Assembly (NCBI RefSeq): GCF_009389715.1
Contig: NC_052404.1
Coordinates: 10,052,480 to 10,116,479, forward strand
DNA length: 64,000 bases
Direction: 5' to 3'
From: Phoenix dactylifera
Taxonomy: Eukaryota; Streptophyta; Magnoliopsida; Arecales; Arecaceae
A program made the translations under genes and the position numbers. Every line of letters starts with the position of its first letter. The first letter of the stretch is position 1. The notes beneath the pieces are model-generated. The model was not told the DNA's origin. It ran no database searches and saw only the letters and a list, made by a program, of their open reading frames with translations. Below, piece after piece: positions 23,859-36,286 of this stretch.

Positions 23859-24548
23859 GGTCGAGCAGCCAAGCTGAAGGATCTATCAAGAGAAAAAAGG
23901 TTAGATCACCACCAGAGGAAAGCTAAAAAGACATGGAGACTAACTATTAGTTCATCAAATTATTACCAAAACGCTTTCCACCTGAAGTCAAGGCTTTCAT
24001 CTCCGCCATCGATAAAATACATGATAAAATCTCATACACCTATTACCTCAGCCAGTACAACCTCATATATCCTGAGATGTCAGTTGATGCTATACTCAGT
24101 TTTTTTTCATATTTATTTTATTATCTCAAATGAATCCCATAATTGTTGAGGTATCAAAATTTCATGCTTAAAACATAATAGTCAATCTTGATCCCAATGT
24201 ATTGGTTGACTTTCAAAGTATAAACCAAGATTTTGAAATGTCTTGCTTGTTTTCAATTTTTGCACACCTTCCGTCTCATCCGAGATAAATATGGTCCTAG
24301 TTCATCTCGGTGTGGTCGCACAATGGATTGGCCAGATTCCATTTAAAAACCCTGCATAAAGTTCCAAAAAAATAGTATTACTATATTTATTACCATATGT
24401 ACATCAATAATGCAATGATACCACTTCACCATGATAACATCATTCTATGTTTACACAGAGTATGAAATCCATCTGCAAAATAGTAAGCCATAATACAACA
24501 TCCGACCCTCTCCAAGGATATAGCACAACCACACATTCAACAGAAACA

Positions 24549-27500
24549 TCAAACAAACTCGAACCGCACAAGCAGCTTTACGGACTTGAACTTCATTCCT
24601 TTGCGATCAAAAAGAGGCACAGCTCGGATCCCTGGTCCCAACTCTGATACCGGCAAGCAGGTCTGACCACCAAAGTCATCCTTCTCAGACATATCATACT
24701 CATGTACTTCAATCCGAAGCAAAGCCAGTTCGGGCACGGTCAATGGGAAAGTAAACTCCTCATTCCAAACTGGTGTCCAGTCGTCCTCTATTGCCTTTGT
24801 TTTCTTCATTACAGCATCTGCTGGAACCCCAGCTATCCCTACCTGTAATTAATCAATCAGCTGCTGCATAATTTTCTTTCTTTTTTTTGAACAAGCAACA
24901 TTAGACAGGTTTAGTTTGCATGTCCCCCTCTCTAAGTTTGGTGGCAAAAGACGCTGTTGTTTATCTCACCCGACATCTCATCCAATGGAGATGCAATGGA
25001 TTGCTAAAAATGGACATATAGAAGAATATGATGTAGAAAATGTATGGAACCAAAATAGAGAATCTAGTTTCAGTACCCTTGTATAGAAGTCTGGAGGGGA
25101 ATATGCATCAAAATGGGTCTGACTAAAGTCCTTACGCCAACCATCTCCCATGTACACTTTGACCTGTCGGACCACAGAAATTCGAACTTTGACTTTCAGA
25201 AAAAGGGAAAACAAGATGTGGATTGATATTCAAAATTTGTTTGAATCTTTAAATGATTCATACCTTCAAAGTTTTCTTCACAGGTAAATTTGCTGTAGGA
25301 TGAAAAACCTCCCTGTTCGGACCAGTCTTCAGCAAGAAATCAGGTTTCTTTACATAACCACAGCCCCCGTTGGCTTTGTAGAATCCATGCATCAACCATA
25401 GTGATCTTCCATATCCCTTTCAGAAGAGAATAAAAAATCGAGTGTGACTTTTAAGAAAAGAATTGTCAAAGTCTTGCATAAATGAAAGTTCCTCTTATAA
25501 GGAAACGGGAGAGAAATAACTAAGAATAATCTTGCAAAGTCGGTTAACTTATGCACAACTTAAATTTGCTATCTGTAAGATCCTATTTGCTTATCTGTAA
25601 GATCCTATTTGTAGCACAACTCTGTAATATGGCATAAGCGGTCATAGTCCAGAACTCGAATTTGTTAGTTTGATGTGTTGAAAGGCTTATTTGAAGAGAT
25701 TTCAGTTAGAACAGGGCCAAATCTCAAATTATATATGAAATTTTCGGAATCTGTACACCTACGAGCTGACTTATGAACTACAATTTTTTTTTTAGAAATA
25801 TTCCAGATGGATGTTTGGGCTAATTCTTTCTCCATCCAAAGCAGTTTCCTCATGAATTCTTGAATCATATTTCTTCCCAAAATTTCCTCTTTGTGATAAA
25901 AAGCATGGAATCACATCTAAGAAGCCTGCTAAGCTTTTGTTTTATTTTTTTATGTTGACCTACTAGCATGTTTGGAGCGGCTATGAAGCCACCAGATTCC
26001 AAAATTTGTTTTCAACAAATGCATACATTTCCTCCTTAGAACCAATGGTATGATATATAAGGTATTTTATCATATCTTGTTACATAATAAAAATTATAAA
26101 ATAAGTCCCATAAAATAACTGATGCATGCATTAGACAAGAAGAATTTATCAGCTAAATCAACAGCAAGATGTTTACTAGTATTATATTCTATATCTTGAG
26201 CATAGAAGCCAACCTGCATATTAAATGCAACCATCTGAGCACCATGCATCCAACCAATAAATGGATTGTAATTAGAAGAATTAAAGCGTGTCCCCTTTGG
26301 GTATATCCTGAGTAGATTTTTTTGAGTAAACCTACAAAAATAGAAGAAAAAGCCAAGCATATTAAGCAACTGCAGAGATTGTTCTAAGAAGAAAAGCCGT
26401 AAGTTGACATCCAGTTAAAGATGCAATCACTATATAGGCTAAGATATTTTAAACAGTAAACCTAGCAACCATCTAACTCATTGATATTAAAGATAATCTA
26501 GAGTTTGGATTATCTTGATATATGGTGACTTTATATCATGACAACCAAAGAAACTCATCCATCTGAATAATCCAGACACTTTAATCTCCAATAATTAAAC
26601 TATTCTGAATATTAAAAAAAATACCTTACTAGATCAGCCCCATGAGTTATTGCTGCCTTTGCAAGTTCTTGTTCACTCAAACTAAGACGTCTAACTTTAT
26701 CAGGATCCACTTTTAATGAGTCACTTAACCGACCTTTAGGTTTTCCAGCCCTGATAGTGATCAGATGCTTGTACTCAGGTGCTGAATTCTGGTGCACTTT
26801 GGGGTCGTCGTCATCATTGTCGTCGTCATCGTCTTCCTCATCTTCAATCTGATCATTCTCATTCTGCTACAGAATGATAATATAAGAACTAGTTTGTTAT
26901 TAGGCATTAGTTCTGCAATAGAACAACTAAAGAAACGCATTGGAAGTTTATAACCTTATCAGCAGATTCCAACTCATATTGCAGATCAGGGACCTCCTTT
27001 CCCCATGCTTCTTCTTCATTCGAAACCTTCCCATTTTGAGGTGCACCATCTTTGTCCTTATCATCCTTAGCTTCAAGGTACTCTTTTGGTGGTTTGGTTG
27101 AAAGAATAATTCTTCTCTTCAGAGCTTCTGGTGAAGGGAATTCTTCAATTGAATCCTTGTCAGGGTAATACAGCATGTCTCCAAATGTTTCGGTAACCAT
27201 CTAGACAAAATTTCAATTATCTAATCAAATGTCGATTCAGAGGAAAAAATATTTGCTAAAAAATTCTAGCAAAGAAAAAAAAAAGATTTACCTCAGCTAC
27301 TTTAGCCTGAAGATCAGGAGTAAGGTGGTCTTCTAGAGTTATGATCACAGGATATGGAGATGCAGTAAAGGCATATTCTTTAATGGACCTTAAACATTTG
27401 ATAAGTTCCACTGGAGTAGTCAATGTCCTACAAAGTTAAACATGCAACTGTAAATTACAACAGATTGAATAAGATAATATTTGGCAACATGATTGCAGAG

Positions 27501-30140
27501 TAATAACAAGCACAGTTTCAGTACTTTGTATTATCGACATCTCATATGTAGTTTTTTATCAATAGATTGATGCAACTAAAGCAAAATGCCAAACAGCCTT
27601 AAAAGGATACAGTAATAGTCTACATCTGAATTCCAGTTCATCTGGTTAAGAAAAAACTAGAGTAAACTACCAGAGGAAATTGGATTGTTTATATGTGCAG
27701 TAGTCGCCATATTAGGTAAAGAATTCAAAGCATTTGGATATTTGCGTGAAACAAATTGCTCGGTAATGTATTATTTGTCCACAACCTTTTAACAAATTGT
27801 TTCTTCAATCATTCATTGTGGGAAAAAGAAAGTGGCATTTATACACTGGTTCCAGCTAGAGAATCAACCCAATGAACAATACCGGAAGAACAATATGCAT
27901 GAATATTACCAATCTAATTCATCCGTCTCACTTATTTTCAATAATACATATTAGACCAAGAAACTCAGCAAGAGAGCTCCTTTCCATAAAAAATCCACAT
28001 GGACAATGATTCCCATCTTAATCTCATATGGACTGCAGATGCTTGATAATAAAATTTTTGTCCTATCTCCATACGAGAACTTTCTGAATGGTAGGCTTCC
28101 TAGTATTACCACAATCCTGAAAGGGTTGGGAATAATTGGTTTTATATGGTCTAGACAAATGATGGCAAGAAAGCAGGCTTATCTTTTAAGAGATTAAGTG
28201 GGAAGGTATTTTACAAGAGATCATGTTTTTTTATATGTCTAAATTACATAGTGATTCAGGCTAATGGTTGTGCTACAATCGCACCCATCAGTGATTTATT
28301 AATGCAATTTTAAGTGCACAAACAAACCATATGAAGTTCTTTCTTACATTTATATTAAAACAACAGAAAAGGAAAAAAAACAAAGAAGGACAAAAGGCAA
28401 GACAGAGAAACAGGCAGACAGATAGAAAGAAGGAACAAAAGAAACATTGGGTACTACTATGGGTATTGGCACCACAAACTGTCCCCCAACTGGTATTATA
28501 CCAACCTGGCCCCCAACTAGTACCAGTATGGTACTTCAATCCTTGTTAGGATCCTTCATTCTTTACCATCAAGCATTTGGGACCGAAGTCTGGATTTGAA
28601 AAGTCACAGTTCTCTAATAAGCGAGGAAAGGATAAAAATATGTACAAAAGGTTGTCTATAGTAGCTAATTACATATCAAGCTACCGCTAGAAGAGATAGG
28701 GTCTTTGAGTCCTCTTTGAAACAACAAAAGACAAAAGACTGAAGCACTGCAGTATTCAATTAATTCCACTGCCAAGTTAAGAATAGTTTTCATTTGAGAT
28801 TCTATCCAAACTGAGTGGCTAGAATACATCTATATTGCCTTGATTAGTGTTTCACATATTTCTTTAGATATATCCAAGGATCACTCAGGACTGCATTGTT
28901 CAAGATGACAAACCAATTTTAACCAAAAAAAAAAGGGTTTAGGAATGCGGTAATGGACATTGCGTAAATACCTCCCATGAAGAACATTAATGCCATCTTT
29001 TGTAGAATTTGGCCAGATATCCAGTTCAATCACTCGAACACCTCTCTCCAGTGCTTTTATAATCGGAACATCGCTGCAATCACTGCTGAGCTGGTTCCCA
29101 GTCAAATATGAATTATGGCCTGTGTATATGTAATAATGGGATAACGGAGCAGTCATTTCTTGGTGAACCTGGGATAAATGATTTCCTGTCAAGGATTATC
29201 TGACATATAAACCAATCTCTATGTGTGGCCTACTTAGTTAAATGTTTGCAGGTAATATTAGCCTTTTGTATCTGTGCAAACAGGTTGGATTGTCAATTAG
29301 CGAAAAAGGGAATGTATAAACATGAAAAATGTCATATCACGTGTGGTCCAGTGCACATGCATACATTGTATCATCTTATGATGCCACTAACATTATACTA
29401 TGAGCAACACATCCTGCTTGTCTAATAAAGTTATAGAACCTGCAAGCAAGTTTTTCACAAAATAATGAGAAATTTTAGTCTACTTAATTATCTCAAATTT
29501 CAAATAATGGATTTATTTCATTTCTATCACAGAATATATTAAGAAAAAAATTGAAGGATTAAACATAAAAAACAGAGGAGAAAGTATTTCAATCCTGAAT
29601 AACATATAGAAAAGTCCGTTAATTAATTGTCCATGCCAACCAGAAAATGGGCTATAGTTCAATGTTTGCACCCCTCGTTGAATGGAGGTTCTCCGTTCAA
29701 ACATATTCCTTGAGTAGTTGATACAAGTAATTGTTGCATCATTTTTCTTTTGAAATGATTGGTAGCTTTCTACAATTACCCGCAAATAAGAAACAGGAGG
29801 GGGAAATGAGTACATGCTAGCCAGAATGAGCATTTGCATAAATTTTCCAAAGGAGACAAATAAAAAAGAGTAGGTCAGCCACGTATCAGATAATATATGC
29901 CCCTCTACAGCTGTCATGGTACAGATGTACATGGCAATGTAATACAACTAAAAGGTTGTTTATGATCATCATAAACTGCCACCTCTATTATTCAAAAATG
30001 ATGGTAAATGCAACATATTTTAATTCATACAGATGACCAAATATCAGCCACATCTTGAAAAAATACCTAGCTTAATCAATGCGTAACAAGCCTAAATCAT
30101 GTCTACACAAAACAAATGCTCTAAATGAGAATGCTTGAAT

Positions 30141-30182
<42 letters not shown>

Positions 30183-32491
30183 GACCCCCCCCCCCACCCC
30201 AAATCAACCCAAAAAAAACAAAAGATTATAAAGGCACCACATAAATAGCTACAACCAATGTTAGGCCTCAGCAAAACACAGAACACCTTCAACCTTGTGA
30301 TCCAGTCAGGGAGAAGAAAGAACACCTTCAACCTTATGATCCGATTGGGAAGAAGAAAGAATTGTTTTTAACCCACTCAACTTGAATCTCTTAAAATAAA
30401 ATATTAGATAATAAGAAGAATTTGTAAAAACATGGTTTTAAGCCTTTTATTTTCATTAAAGACAAATAAAATTGCTACAGTGTCCGCTATTTATACTAGT
30501 GAGTTCAGCCATATAGAATCCAGGTCGAATTCCTCTTATAGTTAGAAGATGTTACAATTTTCTCTAAATAGCAAGTGATTGGTAGAGCCAATCACAAAAA
30601 GTTAAAATTTTTTAGGAGCTAGATCTCGACTTCTATATCAACTTTATATATTGCCATATCATCCAATTCCTTCTGAATTGGAAGATATGCCTATTTAAAG
30701 TTTTACCTGAATTGGAAGTAACATTTTTATCAGCTAGGTATCATTAATCTCTTATGGTTGCCGCACCCTTGTAGATCTTGGAAAGTAACTCAATTTTTTT
30801 TTCAAAAAAAAACACTTCAATCGGATGTCATATGGTAAAGTTATGACTTTTGATAGTTTTGATACGTAATTCAGCCTCGGATCTAGCCAGCTTTGCTCCC
30901 AAACCTACCCGAGGTGGCCAAAGTAGTCCATCACAGATCTGGTGATCCTCCTAGATCATCTCATCTTGAAACAAGTTCTATAACGTGGCATCCCTATACT
31001 CCCAACCATGTCTTTAATCATATTCTGAATTGAAAGTTAGGAACCCGCATCACATCTCTCTTTTTATTCTTCCCCCCTTCTTCAAGGAAGTATGGAACAA
31101 TGCCCAACAAATCACAAAAGGCATAAACATAAATACATGCATCTGCAGGATGATTCTTGCTGCCTTTACAGATGACCTGAAGCAAGGACATAAGACTCTT
31201 AAATATGATGGACTTCCTTGTACTTAGCTGCACATAAATGTCAATTAAGTAATCCTACACCTCTAAACTTTGTTGTTGGCAAGGGCAAACTCTGTTACGC
31301 CATGACAATGTGGATCTACAGTAATGAACTAACTTAATCTTGATGGAAATATCTATCATGAGAAGTGTTCTATTCCCTAATTCACAGATTGTTTGTTTCT
31401 CGAACTGTTAAGAATTCATGAACAGCCTACCACTGTTTACTACTCACTATCATTGTAGTTGAGGTAAAAACCAAAAACCAAATAAATAAATACTGATAGG
31501 CGTACCATCAGCCAGTTGACTTCCACTTTGATTCTCAAATCAAAAATTTCAAGAACAGATATTCATATGTCCCAACAAAATCGTTAAAAATTTTGAAGGA
31601 GCAAAAAAAAATTCCAATAAGCAATCAAGAGCAATCATGAATTCACATATTAATATGCACTAAATACTGCGAATGTATGCTTTAAATTCCATTTACTCAT
31701 TCATCTAAGCTGCTTCCTTAACTAGAGGAAAAAAAGGGTGGCCTAGTGCATTAGGCTCCCGCTATTGCAGGATCTGGAGATGGTCAGATGTACGCAGCCT
31801 TAACTCTGTATGTAGAGAGGCTATTTCCATGCTCTGAACCCATGACCTCCAGCACATAATGGAGCAACCTCGTCATTGTGCCAAGGCTCACCCTCTTGCT
31901 TCCTTAATTAGAATATATAGAAATTAAACTCTGATAAGATTAAATTTATGATCTATAGATTAGCAATTAGATACCTTATACACGAAATAGATAACGGAAA
32001 GCAATCAAATTGGCCAAAATATTTGGATTCGTAGAAACCCTTCCAACGAGACGAGAACCAACATCGACACCTCCAGATCCAAACACGGATCCAGCAAGCG
32101 ACGACGGACCGGAGTCGTTCGGAAAGGTGCGAGCTTTCATAGTTATCAATCAAGGGCAAGGAGGAGGGACCTGGGATCGGAAAGGAGGGTTGAGGTCCTC
32201 GGAGAAGAGGAATTGGTGGAAGTCCTCGAGGGCAAGCAGGGGCTTGGAGAGCTTGACGAGAGTGTGGCGATGGCGGAGCTGGTAGGCCTGCTCCATCACC
32301 CGCTCGGCGTCGGCTGCGGTGGCACCGGCGTCGCCCTGGGCGTCGGCGAGGAACCGCCGGAGCTGCTCGGCGTTGATGTGGGACCCTCGCTCCGCGTACG
32401 CCGTGAATGCCTCCTTCACGTCCTCCGGCGGCTGCGCCTCAACCCACCGGAACTTCCTCGAGAAACACAAGCAGTACTTGTAGCTTTCCAT
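24549..32491 (-). CDS. Phosphoinositide-specific phospholipase C, copy 3 (PLC-3)
   Basis: Same role as PLC-1. Nine exons: 32491-32171, 29168-28972, 27427-27292, 27200-26955, 26866-26625, 26331-26214, 25416-25264, 25163-25077, 24842-24549; 1794 nt, 597 aa plus stop, reading frame unbroken through every junction. EF-hand-like region is residues 1-107. X domain has [11 protein letters not shown] (His125, Asn126), ELDIW (Glu155, Asp157) and a second His (171). The linker is very acidic, with runs of Asp (about 301-325) where PLC-1 has a His/Glu-rich stretch. Y domain has [16 protein letters not shown] and [15 protein letters not shown]2 domain fills about 472-597 and ends VRFEFV. The exon 5 acceptor could be at 26866 or three bases further in. 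Intron 1 (about 3.0 kb) holds a SINE and a long (GA)n tract. It appears intact and is the functional partner of truncated PLC-2. Confidence 0.96.
28445..28550. repeat. GTACC-rich dispersed repeat, right duplicate
   Basis: Twin of 16985-17080, in intron 2 of PLC-3 close to the position matching the left-copy deletion breakpoint. Confidence 0.4.
30143..30181. repeat. (GA)n microsatellite in PLC-3 intron 1, long allele
   Basis: 39 bp of GA repeat followed by a C-run, against 17 bp at the same place in the left duplicate. The adjacent CCCACCC tract differs in length as well. Confidence 0.9.
31711..31910 (-). mobile_element. Au-like SINE with target-site duplication, PLC-3 intron 1
   Basis: Same insertion as 20256-20457. 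Body 31725-31896, target duplications TGCTTCCTTAAcTA (31711-31724) and TGCTTCCTTAAtTA (31897-31910). The shared one-base difference between the two duplications shows it arose before the segmental duplication. Confidence 0.85.
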
Positions 32492-33379
32492 TCTCCTCCT
32501 CTACCTCGATCCCTCCCTATCTTTCTTTCGTTCGTTCGTTCTATCGGCTTTCTTTTTATCTTCTTCTCCTCCGATTCCCTTGCTGTTTGCTTCCGGTTTC
32601 TCTTCTTATCTACTGCTTTGGAGGAAGCTGGACGGGAGAAAAGAGGAAGGGAGAGCGGCGTCGAAAGGACGTGCAATAACTGCCCGAACTGCCCGAAGAG
32701 CTTCTTTCCTTTTTTCGCCTTTTATATTTTGGTAAGAGAGAATGTTTCTCCGGCGCGATATTCGAAGAGTTTGTTCGAAGCTATCCTTTTATTTATCTTC
32801 CTGAACGCATATCAACGGTTAAACGCCTGACACGTTAGGCTCACAGCTTGATGCTTCGCATCAGCGCCGTTAATATGCCAATTATTTGTGCCGTATACCA
32901 GAAGAACTTCTTTGTATTATTATTGGGGCCCATAGCATGTGATGATAGAAATATAGAGCATGTAATTCGATATTATCGACGATTTTATGACAGCGATGCT
33001 GTTGCTGTCATGGGCCATAGCTTTGAGATAGCCCTGGGCCTGGAGGTCGACGTGGGCTTCGATGAAACGCGGCAGTCTAGCTGTATATCGGTGTCCGGAC
33101 CCGCCAGTCTATCCATGGTGGATCGATAAGATGAACACTTAATAAAAATTATAATAGGGTAAAATTAAACCTAAATGGATTCATTTCATAAATCCGATCC
33201 GCGTAATAATTTTTCGAGATGTACTTTTCTTTATTGTTTCTATCCCCACTTGGTATATGTATAAGGTGGAGGATTTAATTCTGCCGTTTCTATCATTGAA
33301 CTTGAGCTCTTCCGACCGAATACCACCGGCATCTATTCAACTTGTTAAGATCTCATTTAAAATCTGATCATTTAAGACT

Positions 33380-33765
33380 CGTTTGGCTTGTAGAAAGAGA
33401 AGGACAACAGAGAAATGCTTCATATTTGCTTGGAGTTTAAAAAAAAAAATAGAAAATTTATGTAGAAATAAGATTCTCATATTCTATAAAGGAAAAAAAC
33501 TATGTGGAACATAAAAAATGTTCAATTTTTTCCAATTAAAAATTAAGATATTTTTTCCAAAAATATTGTTAAGCTTTTAAATATAATGAATAGTTTTCTT
33601 CTTTATTAAAAATATAGCAGGTATTTTATAGAATTTTTTTAAAAATAGATACCCGACGGATCATTCTATTTTTTTTATGGTCAATTAAATAAATAAAAAT
33701 TATTTAGTCATCGGCCTTTTGGGACTAATATTTCGGTAAGAAAAATTTTTTTTCGGGACTAATAA
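33380..33765. mobile_element. Degraded MITE-family relative, right duplicate
   Basis: Right-hand counterpart of 22534-22926. It lost the TATGAGCCAAATG end that the left copy retains but is otherwise collinear. Confidence 0.55.
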
Positions 33766-33799
33766 TGCAGAAGTTTTTGTGGATAAAAAGTATGGAAGG

Positions 33800-34593
33800 T
33801 GTTGGGGGAAAAAATAGACCACCCCACACACAATTAAAGCACCCAAATCTGACAACAAGCCTGAGCTCATCATGCAGGCCGAGCTCATCATGCAGGCCGA
33901 GCTCAGAAGGCTGCCGAGCTCATCCATGCTGCCGAGCTCAGAAGACCGAGGCCCAGAAAGCCGAGCACAGAAGCTGCCGAGCTCATCCAGAAGGCCGCCG
34001 AGCACAGAAGGTTAATCATAGAAGGCCGAGCTGACCTCAAAAGGCCGACCTCGTCCACATGCTGCGGCCATGCCCTGCAGCAACCTTACCGCACCATGCT
34101 TTGCTTGCCGGCCACGCCACGACATATTAATCAGGAACCATACCCTGCTACGACTGTCAACGCCTCACCATTTCCAAGAATGTACTGCACTGCGCGCCAC
34201 AAGCAAGCTCTGGCTACGCGCCATCTCCTCCCATGATGGGAACGGGCCATCCACGGCAACTCATTACTTCACATGCCCACGTCCAATCGTGACGGTAACC
34301 CATTAATTCGCCCAATCACATCACAGGTAACCCTACCACTCTTCCTATAAAAAAAGGGCTTCTTCCTCCCAAAGGGAGGCTTCGGACTTGAAAATGCAGT
34401 CCCTCTCCTTCTCCAAAATTAAGCCCCCCTCTGACTTAAGCATCGGAGGGCCGGCGCCGGAAACTCCGGCCACCGGCTTTTTGCAGGCCCCCCACGGAGG
34501 ACGCCGCTCGCCGACGGATCGCCGCCCGCCAATGTTCGCCGGAGCTCCTCCTCCTCAGCCGACGGCCGCCCCCGGGTCCAATTTCCAGCAACA
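33800..34593 (+). repeat. 5' LTR of the Tat-like element
   Basis: 794 bp. Contains an internal array of about 17-18-bp units beginning gagctc (GAGCTCATCATGCAGGCC and variants, about 33860-34010). A TATAAAAAAA box at 34346-34353 would start transcription rightward, away from PLC-3. Confidence 0.93.
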
Positions 34594-34594
34594 G

Positions 34595-34612
34595 TTGGCG
34601 CTAGAGAAAGGG
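34595..34612 (+). promoter_or_regulatory. Primer-binding site of the Tat-like element
   Basis: TTGGCGCTAGAGAAAGGG one base after the 5' LTR. The TGGCGC start is typical of plant Ty3/gypsy primer sites. Confidence 0.75.
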
Positions 34613-34626
34613 CCCGAGTTGCGGCC

Positions 34627-34935
34627 ATGAAACTAAGGAGCAGAGGAGTCTTTAATGCCTCTCAGCATCATGCTCCAAGTCCCAAACGCTCAGTCCAGAA
34701 TTCACCACCAAGATCTCCGGTAGATCAAGTTCCACAAGTCCAATTCGAACACTTCGATGCGCTAGTGCAGCAAGTCCAAGCGCTAGCCATTGCAGCCCAA
34801 AGCCTGCAACAAGTGGAGGCCCCTCCTGTGCCGCCTCCACGGGATCATGTTAAGCAGAGGAAGAGACTTTCTCTCGAGCCATCTCGAATCAGGCATGGCT
34901 CCCGCTCCAATGACGTATGTGGGGGCAACCAGTGA
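34627..34935 (+). CDS. Short gag-like open frame of the Tat-like element
   Basis: 102 codons from an ATG just after the primer-binding site. The N-terminus is basic (MKLRSRG), the middle rich in Gln and Val with coiled-coil potential, and a Pro-rich stretch follows. Its position is that of gag in plant LTR elements, but I see no zinc knuckle. The rest of gag and all of pol are missing. Confidence 0.5.
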   Translation: MKLRSRGVFNASQHHAPSPKRSVQNSPPRSPVDQVPQVQFEHFDALVQQVQALAIAAQSLQQVEAPPVPPPRDHVKQRKRLSLEPSRIRHGSRSNDVCGGNQ

Positions 34936-35416
34936 GAAGTAATAGCCCAAGTCTCACGTCAATGAGTTGGAGAAAAAGAGAAATAAAAGCTGAGGTCTGG
35001 AGAAGGAGAGTTATGGAGCTTTAAAATGGGATTGTGGGCCTCTATGGCAAAGGGACGGCGCCAGCGACGTTACTCTCCTTCAGAGCGTTGCCATCACCGA
35101 AGCCCCCGCTGAGCTCAGAAGGCCGAGCTCAGCAGGCTGCCGAGCTTAGAAGCCCGAGCGCAGAACACCTTCCAGAAAATCGAGCCAAAGAAGGCCAGTG
35201 CTGAGCCAAGTCCTGAGGGACTTCAAAGCTCGAGAGCCATCAAAATATCCCCAAAAGGTACAAGACGCCACTTTGGCTTCAAATAATTTCAATATTTCAT
35301 CTATTTTTAAGTCGGAGAATCCAAAAAACGACCTACGGGTATCCCTATCTTCAACGTCGCCCCGCTCCGAATAAGGGCGCACGATCGCCAACGAAGTCCA
35401 TCTCCTGTATATGCCC

Positions 35417-35800
35417 CGACTAAGGTCGAGATGCCCCGAGTGTCGACAGTGCGTGCCCAGACCCCTCGACACTTCGAAAAGACGGGGTTGTACCTTCGCG
35501 GCCCTCCGTGGCGCTCAACACCAACAACGGGGTAGTACCTTCGCGGCCCCCCGTAGCGCCTCCTCGACTAAGGTCGAGATGCCTCGAGTGTCGACAGTGC
35601 GTGCCCAGACCCCTCGACACTTCGGGAAGACGGGGTAGTACCTTCGCGGCCCTCCGTGGCACTCAACACCAACAACGGGATAGTACCTTCGCGGCCTCTC
35701 GTAGTGCCTCCTCGACTAAGGTCGAGATGCCCCGACGAGTCGATAGTGAGCCCGAGCTCCCTCGACCTCGGGATGACGGGGTAGTACTTTCGCGGCCCCC
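35417..35800. repeat. 148-bp tandem repeat inside the Tat-like element
   Basis: CGACTAAGGTCGAGATGCC recurs at 35417, 35565 and 35713, exactly 148 bp apart each time, giving about two and a half copies. Within each unit a TAGTACCTTCGCGGCC-type block is itself repeated. Tandem arrays near the 3' side are common in Tat/Ogre-type elements. Open frames across this stretch on both strands repeat themselves and are not genes. Confidence 0.9.
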
Positions 35801-36286
35801 CAAAACGTTCGTGATTGACAACAAAACACCCCCAAAATGTTCGTGGATAACAACAAAGCAACGCCCACACAGATCTCCAATGGCAACTATTTTTCCTATT
35901 GTGCCGGCGTCCCTAGAAAGCGGACCCCGAACAAAGGAGCGTCTACAAAAGTTAGTCGAGGAGCAAAGCTGCCGACCTCGGCGTGAGACGCTCGACTCCG
36001 ACAGTAAAAAAAGGGGCTCATGGCCTGAATTTTTACCTTGTCAGCTGGGAGAAGTGCGACGCGGAAGATCTGTCGCGTCGTCTCGATGTTCTCGAGAGCT
36101 GAGTCGACCACAAGCCAAAGGCTGCTAAGTCGACCTGAAGCACTTGACTCCAACTGCATGAGAGGTACATCCTACTTGGTACGCACATCTCGATATATAT
36201 TTGGCTATATTACAAGATGATCGACGACTGGACTACTTCCTTCGCCCGAGCCAAAAAGCAGCTCGAACTCGGAAGTCGAGGGGTAG

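Noticed and set aside
35146-36159. Open frames on both strands inside the Tat-like element, for example 35508-36128
   Set aside because: They cross the 148-bp tandem repeat and repeat themselves with it; stops are absent because of repeat composition.
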